A program made the position numbers and the translations under genes. DNA of 10,006 nt from Blastocladiella britannica (lineage: Eukaryota > Blastocladiomycota > Blastocladiomycetes > Blastocladiales > Blastocladiaceae), in the NCBI GenBank assembly GCA_025349905.2, contig MU625180.1, forward strand, positions 1-10,006. Reading direction: 5' to 3'. Under the pieces are notes generated by a model. The model saw only the letters and a program-made list of their open reading frames with translations, had not been told where the DNA came from and did not search any database. This document shows, one piece after another, positions 1-8,678 of this stretch. Numbering within the stretch: position 1 is the stretch's first letter; each line of letters begins with the position of its first letter.

Positions 1-434
1 CTCCATTCAATATGATGAAAATATAAGAACATACAAACAGACAGCAGGACCTTCTTGCCAAAGCTCTGGCAGGTGGCGATCCCATATCCAATGTCAGGGC
101 AGGACAGGAGCGCGAATCCAGAGGTCGGATTCATGCTCCGGTAGTACGAAAGGCTGGCATCGGTCGGGAAAGTGCAGTGGTTCGAGTAGTCGATCCCCGG
201 CAAGCCGTCCAGGGAGCTGAAATCGCGCAGAAATGCCAGGTGAATGGTGGTGTACTGCGAGGTCCGGCAGATCGTCGCAAGATCCTGCTCCTGACCCACG
301 GATCCAGTGTAAAAGTTGGAAGCCTTGTTTTGTCCATAGTAGACCACCAGCTGGGGGGTGTTTGTTGCAGCAACCAGCCGCGGGATCACGACGGTGCACG
401 CGATGCACGCGAGCAAAAGAAGTGCGCGGATCAT
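1..434 (-). CDS. Secreted class III (hevamine-like) GH18 chitinase, 5' exon, runs off left edge
   Basis: The first ATG reads from 434 on the minus strand. The protein opens with a signal peptide (MIRALLLLACIACTVVIPRL, cleavage probably after LVAA near residue 23), then QLVVYYGQN at about residues 29-37. It continues through the family blocks Q-DLATIC, HLAFLRDF, CPDIGYGIATCQ and GKKVLLS, ending near residue 132. These are the conserved early strands of fungal and plant class III GH18 chitinases, which hydrolyse beta-1,4 chitin at the wall or in the medium. The frame stays open to base 1, but translation beyond about position 35 (CMFLYFHHI) looks intronic. Two donors are possible: GTTTGT starting at 38, or the better consensus GTATGT starting at 34. 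The family sequence LLSxGG favours 38, because the exon then ends in phase 0 after LLS. The catalytic DxxDxDxE motif is outside the window, so activity cannot be judged. The gene is divergent from REX1. Confidence 0.85.
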   Translation of the reverse strand, partial: MIRALLLLACIACTVVIPRLVAATNTPQLVVYYGQNKASNFYTGSVGQEQDLATICRTSQYTTIHLAFLRDFSSLDGLPGIDYSNHCTFPTDASLSYYRSMNPTSGFALLSCPDIGYGIATCQSFGKKVLLSVCMFLYFHHIEW

Positions 435-499
435 TGTTGTGCTCTTAATTTGCTTCCAACTCTTTGAAGCAGAACTCAACAATAAGAAAACTTGGCGCA
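435..499. promoter_or_regulatory. 65-bp divergent intergenic region (chitinase / REX1)
   Basis: Only 65 bp separate the chitinase ATG (minus, 434) from the chosen REX1 ATG (plus, 500), so both 5' leaders and any core promoter must fit here or reach into coding sequence. I see no clear TATA box. The stretch is moderately AT-rich and has an A-rich segment (AATAAGAAAA) about 10 bp before the REX1 ATG. The promoter role is inferred from position only. Confidence 0.5.
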
Positions 500-3284
500 A
501 TGGCTCGCCGGCGCAACAAAATTCGGGCTACAATCGCAGCTGCATCGCATGCTCCTGCGACTACTGCAACCGTTGCAGTGACTGTCCCCCAGAGCGACCC
601 CTTGTTCACGAGCATTGACCAAGCAGCAGCACACAACCATGTTGGGCTGCCCGTGCAACAGCTTCCACCCGCAGCTCGCAAGCGCCAGCGCTCAGACTCG
701 CTGAAGCAGGCCAATGCACAGGTGGACGTACAAGTTGCGCTCTCGCGCCGGCCCCGCCCGCCCATGCCGGCATCGTCGCACGAAATGCCCGATATCGCAG
801 CGGCAGCGGCACTTGTTGCGCCGTCGCCTTCGGTCGGATTTGGTAGTTTGACCCTCGCTTCGGCAGCTGGGACTCCACGCGTCGGTCCTGGAACTGGCCG
901 CAAACCCAAGGCCGCATTGCGTGTGGATTCGGGAAGCAATGATGACGGCGCGACACCGCCGTATTCCCACAAGAGCCCGTCGCTCGAGCCGGTTGTTGAA
1001 AGGGCCTCCCATGTTCCTTCCCCTGCGCTTCCTTTGCCTGTAACTGTGGTGGCTGCTGCGGCCAGTCCAAGCCCAATGATCAGGCTCCAACAAACACCGA
1101 CTACTCGTGTATGCATGCATCCGACACTTTATAATCCCCCAAAACAAATTGCTCACATTTGCATAATATAACAGCCTGCAGTCAAGTTTGACCTCGCAGC
1201 TCTGCGCAAACCACTGAAAATGGAGGATCTGCGCGATTTCGTCCTCTGGTGCCTCCACGATGAGGCCATGAACCCCCGCTTTGCCATGGTCAAGGTATGT
1301 TAATACTGATTCCTAATGGTAGCATTGGCCTCACGATGACTTGTAACCGCAGAATCGCACCAATATCACCAAGTTTGTCTTTCTTCACGTCCCACGGCTC
1401 GACCCGAGCCTGCTCGTGACTTCGCTCTCGCCTACCGCCCTCCTGTCGGATCCAGTTGTGCTGCCGCCTGACCGCCGCGCTGCATTCCAGGTCCCAACCT
1501 CGACCAACCTTGACTACATTACGGTTGCATCCCAAGAGTCACTGTGCCCGGAACTGGCGCCACTTGCAATTCCATTCCCGGTGCTCATTCCGACGCGCAC
1601 CGAGGGCGAGCGCAACCGATTGTCGAGTCCTGCCTCCCTCTTGATCAATGTTCCACTGACGGGCGCCGAAAAGAAGGCGATTCGCCGCCAAGAAGAGCTT
1701 GGTATTGCCATACTTTCCACATCCTTTACCATTTGGTCGACTCATTCATGGATACATATTCATAGATCGCCTCACGGACAACCACCCTGTCACTCCAATG
1801 ATCCTTCCACTCGCCGAATTGCTGACTCATGGTTACCCAATCCACCCTTGCCTTGATCCTTCAATTGAGCTTGCTGCTGGCTGGGTGGCAACCAATATCC
1901 CTGCGGACTCGCCGCTGCCCAGCGACACGGGCCGCAAGTTACTGGCTATTGACTGCGAAATGTGTGACGACGAGGACGGCATGGTCCTGGCGCGCATTTC
2001 CATCGTCAATGAGGCGGGAAAAACGGTGCTCGACACTCTTGTCAAGCCCAACAAGCCTATTCTCGATTACAAGACGCAATACTCGGGCATCACGGCCAAG
2101 CTGATGGAGGGTGTGACCACCACGCTGGCGGATGTGCAGGCCAAGGTCCTAGAGATCGTGACGAGCCAGACCATTTTGATTGGCCACAGGTATATATATG
2201 CCCCTATTTCTTTAATTTGCTTTTGCTTTATTTATCAAATAAAAAAAATAGCCTGGAAAACGACTTTCGTGCCATGCAAATGGCTCACCCGTTTGTGATT
2301 GACACGGCCATTAGCTATGGTCCCGCCAGTGGTGGCCGCTCGACCGTCATGCACAAGCCGTCGCTCAAGCAGCTTGCCCGCATCCACTTGTCGCGGGATA
2401 TCCAAATGCGCGAGTCGGTCGCTGCGGTCGAGGCGCAGGGTGGGGATGCGTCCCTGGGCCACTGCTCGATTGAGGATGCGCTGGCATGCATGGATCTCGT
2501 GAAGCTCAAGATAGCGCGGGGCATGCAGTATGGCACGGGTGACATGTCGGTGCATTTGTTGGACCGGTTGCGAACAGGCGCGCGTCGGATCAAGTCTGCG
2601 TGGTGCGATGGCAGCAAGGCGTGTTACCGCGATGGCAGTTCTGCGGTATTTTTCCTCTCCTTTGTTGTATTCTGTGGACGTGGACTGACGGAGAAGAATT
2701 TATAGGATTATCGGTTGATTGCCAATAACGACGATGACATTGCACGGAGCGTCCGCCACTCTGTCAATGGCACTGATGCAGGCTTTGTCTGGGGCCGCCT
2801 CCTGGATCTGGAACGCTATTACAACAACAGCAGCACGAATGGAGCGGACGGGCCGATTGGTGGCGAGTTTGCGGCGGCGGCAGGAATTGTTCCCAACCCC
2901 ACATTCTCGCCGTCGGCAGCAACAGCGCACCTTCGCCCGGTCACACCTGCCCTGCCGTCGGCGTCCACTCCTGGCAGCCAATCGCTGCCGTCCGTGCTTG
3001 CAGCCACCACCGAGCGGATCCTCAGTATCTGGACTGCATTGCCCCCCGGTGCCATGATGGTGGTGGCGTCTGGGAATGGCGACTCGGGCCCCATGAACCG
3101 TGCCCACGTGGAGCGGCGTGCGGCAGCAGCGCTCCGGACGGCCGATGTGCTGGCCGCTGTCAATGGCAAGCCGGTGCAGAACAGCGAGGCCTCGGATCCG
3201 GGATCGCGTACCAAAATGGAAGAGTGGTGGCGCACGGTCGAGCTGGCCAAGAGCGGTGGGGTCATGATCGCCTGCAAAGAGTGA
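500..3284 (+). CDS. REX1: REX1-type RNA 3'-5' exonuclease (DEDDh family), six exons
   Basis: Exons by frame and GT-AG sites: 500-1108, 1175-1294, 1353-1701, 1766-2189, 2252-2645, 2706-3284, giving 824 aa. The family trims 3' ends of 5S and 5.8S rRNA and some tRNAs in the nucleus. The exonuclease core carries AIDCEMC (D422, E424), GHSLENDF (D505, with S501 split across an intron) and HCSIED (H571, D576), so all DEDDh residues are present. Upstream, DLRDFVLWCL, FVFLHVPRLDPSLL and PLTGAEKKAIRR match the REX1 N-terminal region. Downstream, ALPPGAMMVVASGNGD matches the REX1 C-terminal block. The first 200 residues are low-complexity (Ala, Pro, Ser) with basic patches (MARRRNKIR, ARKRQR) that could be nuclear localisation signals. 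An in-frame ATG at 464 would add 12 residues; I prefer 500 because the protein then starts with the basic patch and more leader remains. The gene is convergent with DIM1. Confidence 0.9.
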
Positions 3285-3308
3285 GAAAAGTAAATACACA
3301 TAATTTAT
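3285..3308. other. 24-bp convergent gap between the REX1 and DIM1 stops
   Basis: The REX1 stop TGA ends at 3284 and the DIM1 stop (TAA on the minus strand) occupies 3311-3309. The AT-rich gap reads as TAAATAAATTATG on the minus strand just at and after the DIM1 stop, a possible A-rich polyadenylation element. Any normal-length 3' UTR of either gene must overlap the coding end of the other. Confidence 0.6.
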
Positions 3309-4382
<1,074 letters not shown>

Positions 4383-4425
4383 CTAAGTCCAGGATCGGAT
4401 TCCATTTCTTCGAGCGCCCTTTTTG

Positions 4426-4431
4426 CACGTG
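4426..4431. promoter_or_regulatory. CACGTG E-box palindrome
   Basis: A perfect CACGTG lies within GCACGTGCC, about 110 bp upstream of the DIM1 ATG and 260 bp upstream of the KHA1-like ATG. This is the core site of bHLH factors such as Cbf1 in fungi. A six-base match is weak evidence alone; its place between divergent genes makes a regulatory role plausible. Confidence 0.35.
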
Positions 4432-4565
4432 CCACGTCGTCAAAAAAGGGCCTGCCAAAGCCACCACGCACTGAAAAAAAAAACGTTGAACCGCACTCAC
4501 CCCACAATGAAAATCCAGCGGATGGACCCTCACCCTCTTCCATCGGCGCCGCAGACGATCCAATC

Positions 4566-4661
4566 CCCACGCACCCGCCCTTCTTCGCCTTCGTTTTTCA
4601 ATCCGCTCCAAATACCCACGCACCCCCTCTTCGCCTTCGTTTTTTCAAGCCGCTCAAATCA
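4566..4661. repeat. 49-bp imperfect tandem duplication in the KHA1-like leader
   Basis: Unit 1 (4566-4614) begins CCCACGCACC and contains TTCGCCTTCGTTTTTCAA then CCGCTC. Unit 2 (4615-4661) starts with the same CCCACGCACC and repeats the order with a few substitutions and small indels. The copies adjoin directly and end 29 bp before the KHA1-like ATG. The period is not a multiple of three, which argues against this stretch being conserved coding sequence. Confidence 0.8.
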
Positions 4662-4689
4662 CACAACATCCAACAACAAAAAAGAGGAA

Positions 4690-7600
4690 ATGCCTGCTGA
4701 AACGGTCTCCGCCCCCGTCAAGCACATTGCGGAGGGTACCACCATCTGGTCAGGCAATAACCCATTTGATGCCACGCAACCCGTGGCGCTGTTCCTGCTG
4801 CAGGTGATCATCGTCGTGTCGTTCGCCCGTATCATTGGAGTCGTGCTGCGCAAGTTCAACCAGCCGCGAGTGATCGCCGAGGTGATTGGCGGTATTATCC
4901 TCGGCCCGTCGGTCATGGGCCTCATCCCGCACTTTTCCACCACCATCTTCCCGACCACATCTCTGCCGCTGCTCAACATTGCCGCCCAGTTTGGCCTGAT
5001 TCTGTACCTGTTTTTGGTGGGCGTGGAGCTGGATCCGAGCCTTCTCAAGGCCAATGCGCGCCAATCTATCGTACTTTTAATCTTATTTCTATGAATTGCC
5101 TGCAACCACTCAAAAAAACATTGGATCAGTCCATCTCCGTCGCCGGAATCCTCTTGCCTTTTGGAGCCGGAAGTGCCGTTGCGTTTGCCATGTACGAGAC
5201 CCTCATGCCTGCCGACACCACCGTTCCCTTCGGATCGTTCCTGCTCTTCTTGGGTGTCGCCATGTACGTTATATCTTTTTATTCAATGCATGTCGCATGG
5301 ATTGATCCAATAGGTTTATAGGTCCATCACTGCATTCCCTGTACTCGCCCGTATCTTGACGGAAAACCATCTGCTGCAAACAAAGGTTGGTATGGCCACC
5401 ATCTCGGCGGCAGCTGTCGACGATTTCGTCGCGTGGTGCCTTCTTGGCCTCGTCATTTCCAGTGCGTGTATTTTCGAAATTTCTCGTGTCTCCACACTGT
5501 TACTGATATCAATAGTATTGATTTGAAGTCATCAACGCATCGTCGGGCATCACCGCCCTGTACACTTTCTTGGTCATGATCGGATACTTTGCGCTACTGG
5601 TGCTCGTTGTTCGCCCCATGCTCCTCAAGCTGGTTCTCTGGTCCGAGGGATCGCGCGCACGCTCCGAAATGGCCATCGTCGTGACGTTCCTGCTAGTGTT
5701 CATCTCGGCCACTTTTACGCAAATCATTGGGATCGACGCCATCTTTGGCGCATTCCTGGTGGGCCTCATTGTGCCCCACGAGCAAGGATTCGCTCTCGCC
5801 ATGACGGAAAAGGTCGAGGATCTCGTCACCATTGTCCTCCTCCCGCTCTATTTCGCGCTGTCGGGCCTCAAGACGCAATTGGGGCTTCTCGACTCGTGGC
5901 TCGTCTGGGGTATGACTGCGCTCGTCGTTTTCGTTGCTTGCGCTGGTAAAATCATTGGATGCACTCTTGCTGCTCGCTACTCGGGTGGCATCAGCAGCTG
6001 GCGCGATGCCTTGAGCGTTGGCACTTTGATGAACACCAAGGGTATACCATTTGCTTCTTTTTCTCATCGATTTTATGTATTGATGTGTAACAACTTTCAG
6101 GTCTGGTCGAGTTGATTGTGCTCAACCTGGGGTTGAATGCTGTACGATACTTCATTTCCCTTGAGTTCCTTTTCTTCTCATCCTCAAACTCGATGTTGAT
6201 TAGGGCGTCATTTCTCCTCGCGTATTTGTGGTCATGACGCTCATGGCAGTCATTACCACGGTCATGTACGTCCAGTCTATCCCAGATCAATGCATACAAA
6301 CTGCAACTCACTCAAATGGAATACGATTACTCAGGACGAGTCCACTTATTCGCTGGCTCAACCCGGATCTGATCAACGAGGCCAAGCGCCAATTCGAGCA
6401 GGGTTCGGCGCATGTTCCCCATTCGATTGAAACGGCTGCACCTCGGCGCCCTGATGAGGCCGCCGACGAGACGGACGCAAAGAGCTTCAAGGTGGCAGTC
6501 ACCCTCGACCAATTTGACCAAGTTCCTGCCCTCATGTCGATCCTGCAATCCCTGCGCGCCGCTCCTGGGACTCCCCAGGGCAGTAGCGGTGGCGTCTTGT
6601 CCCCATTCGAAAAGCCCACGAGCCCATCAGCTATGGTTACCTCTGCCGCCGGTGGTAGCGACGTCGAGCTCGCCGTGCAGCGTCCACTCAGCCTCCTTGC
6701 TATTCGCATCGTTGACTATGGAGAGCGCCACTCGGAATGGCTGCGCCTGGCCGACCCCAAGGATACGCTCCGCCGCGACCCGCTGGTCGGAATCGTGTCC
6801 ACGTACGCCACGCTCAACCGCATCCCGATCCGGTCTGTGCTCTCACCCTCGGAAGAGTCTGGGTTTGGCCGGCGCATTGCGGCCGAGGCGCGCGCACTGG
6901 GCTCAGACATGGTCGTGGTCCCATACTCGGCGACTCGCGCGTCGGCGACCGTGGCGGCGCAAGTGCTCTCGCTGGCACCCACCGTTGGCGTGAGCGTGTT
7001 CATGGACCGCGGTATCGCCGGCCACGTCCGCGGCGACGGCACCGTCAAGTTCGGGTCGGCCATTCGCAAGACCCAGACGGCGGCGTTCTTTATCTTTTTC
7101 GGCGGCGCCGACGATCGTAACGCGGTGCCTCTGTTTGTGCGCATTGCCGAGTCGCTCCAGTTTGCCGAGGTGATTGCCATCCGCGTCCGCTATGGCGAAG
7201 CAGAGAACAAGATTGACGCGGCCAAGGTGGCGGCCGAAGCGGCCAAAGACAAGCGGCGGTCGGTGGTGGCGCTGGGCAAGGAGCAACTGCGCAAGCTCAC
7301 GGGGCACGGCGACCCTGCGGCTGCCGAAGCGGCCATTCCTCCTGTCCCGACTCTGGATGCGGCGGCAACGTCTCCCGCCATTGGGCCGGCCAGCAGTGAC
7401 AGTGACGACGTTGAAACCGCACCTCCGGCGCGCGAGTCGCAGCCATCGCCCATTCCCCTGGTCAAGACGTTCACGACGCGGTCGGTTGGCGGCACCAAGT
7501 CCGGTAAAGCGCCCGTGTCGCCCGATGATGCTTCGTTTGCGTTTCTGACCACGCGCCTCAACCGCCTCGCTGCCCGCGGCCAGCTCCAAGTCACGGTGGA

Positions 7601-8300
7601 AACGTACGAGTCGCCGGCACCGCACGGGCTCGCCGCACGGCTGGCCAGCGATCTAGAGCCGACCGACTTGCTCGTGACGGGGCACCGGCACCCGCTCCTG
7701 GCCGTACTTGTCAATGCCGCTCGCATTTTCCCTGAGGGCGGCGATGTCGGCGCTGCTGTTGAAGGTGGCACCGTTGGCCAGGTTGGCATGACAACAGGCT
7801 CGCCGGGAGTGGAGCTACAAGGCGCCACCAGCTCGGTCACCGGCGCCATCACCGCCGCTGCGCGCCGGGTCGGTGGACGCAGCAGCGCCACACGCGAGCT
7901 GTCGGACATTGATTTGCTCACGGCATCGGCGGGGCTCCTGGAACCCGCGGACGCGTCCATGTCGGCGACCGAGGAAGCCAACATGGCCGCCAATGCCAAC
8001 ACGACTCGGTCCGTGTTCAGTACGGTTGGATCTCGCCTCACCGGCGCGCTGGCGCGCGCGGGATCCAGCACGCAGTTCAATGCGGCCGATATGCCCGCGG
8101 CGCACCCGGCCAGCGCCGCCACTTGGTCCGCAGGCACCGGCTCTGCTCAAGCCGGTTCATCTATTGCCGCCACTGCTTCATCCTCGAATGCCGATACCGT
8201 TACCGCCATGGGCACCCTCGGCGCGTTCCTGTCGCACCGCGGCGTCCAGGCAAGTATGCTTGTGCTGCGTGGTGTAGATACGTCGTCGGCTGACGAGTGA
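4690..8300 (+). CDS. KHA1: KHA1-like monovalent cation/proton antiporter (CPA2 family), seven exons
   Basis: Exons: 4690-5070, 5130-5263, 5322-5461, 5529-6041, 6101-6141, 6204-6265, 6335-8300, giving 1078 aa, longer than yeast Kha1. The family exchanges K+ or Na+ for protons; yeast Kha1 acts in Golgi-type membranes. Residues about 28-430 form the multi-spanning exchanger domain: LFLLQVIIVV, PRVIAEVIGGIILGPSVMG, LFLVGVELDPSLL, MSITAFPVLARIL, AAAVDDFVAW (acidic pair D205-D206, likely in the transport site), IDAIFGAFLVG, NTKGLVELIVLN and TSPLIRWLNP. Six introns interrupt this domain and each join restores the family sequence. The single 1.97-kb last exon encodes the cytosolic tail, with two regions like the universal-stress-protein-type tail of plant CHX exchangers: LGSDMVVVPY near 615 and the signature FFGGADDR (678-685), then TDLLVTGHRH near 867. 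Acidic Ser-rich and Ala/Thr/Ser-rich linkers lie near 778 and beyond 900. Upstream in-frame ATGs exist (4507), but 4690 (GGAAATGCC) puts the start where homologues begin. Confidence 0.92.
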
Positions 8301-8678
8301 TTTTCATTGATTATCTTTTTTTTTAAGTAATATTGATTCGGGACAATGCAACGACCTTAATTGGATGGAAGCGTGAATAAGACAAATGAACGAGCTGTTG
8401 ATGTGCGGTTGGAACTGGGATCAGCTCATGATGCACTTTTACTTTTGCAAAACAAGTACGCTCGATTACGCCGGGCCAGATATTCGTCCTCTACAAAAAG
8501 TACGAGGCAATGTATGCGCGACTTGCAGCGGCTGGTTTCAATTGAAGAAGGGGGTTCTAATCGCTCATGATATATGCGCTCTGACCTCTTTCTTCATCAA
8601 GGTCGATCCCCTTCAAAAAGGCCTGGACACACCAGATTCAGGCCTCTTTCCTTTCTGAATCGTTAACTCAACTGTATA
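8301..8678. other. Intergenic stretch, no convincing gene
   Basis: This is the 3' flank of the KHA1-like gene and the 5' flank of the SPRY gene. It starts with an AT-rich segment holding a T9 run (8316-8324) and TAAGTAATATTG, where transcript ends are likely. An open frame at 8386-8658 encodes 90 residues without any recognisable motif, signal peptide or family, and I do not call it a gene. The last 60 bp hold overlapping inverted repeats, listed separately. I find no tRNA-like fold. Confidence 0.6.
8619..8661. repeat. Overlapping inverted repeats just upstream of the SPRY gene
   Basis: AGGCCTGG with CCAG gives a small hairpin (CTGG at 8623-8626, loop ACACA, CCAG at 8632-8635). It is flanked by AGGCCT at 8619-8624 and 8640-8645, which can pair with each other. 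A second, competing pair is GATTCAG (8635-8641) with CTGAATC (8655-8661). The ATG follows 17 bp later, so the structure would sit in the promoter or leader. Confidence 0.45.

Noticed and set aside
1..34. Continuation of the chitinase frame to base 1
   Set aside because: The translation CMFLYFHHIEW departs from the family exactly where LLSxGG is expected, and donor sites lie there, so this is read as intron.
445..1116. 223-codon minus-strand open frame with a signal-peptide-like start
   Set aside because: It is the reverse of REX1 exon 1, which is low-complexity and so open in several frames. REX1 is continuous with its conserved domain.
5511..5517. AATAG at 5513-5517 as an alternative acceptor for antiporter intron 3
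   Set aside because: Using it puts a TGA in frame within 12 nt. The AAG acceptor ending at 5528 restores the family sequence INASSG.
7190..8137. 315-codon open frame on the minus strand
   Set aside because: It lies antisense to the antiporter tail. Its Ala/Ser/Arg-rich translation follows from GC-rich codons on the other strand and matches no family.
8386..8658. 90-codon open frame between the antiporter and the SPRY gene
   Set aside because: There is no recognisable motif, the composition is ordinary and it is short. It is most likely chance in non-coding sequence.
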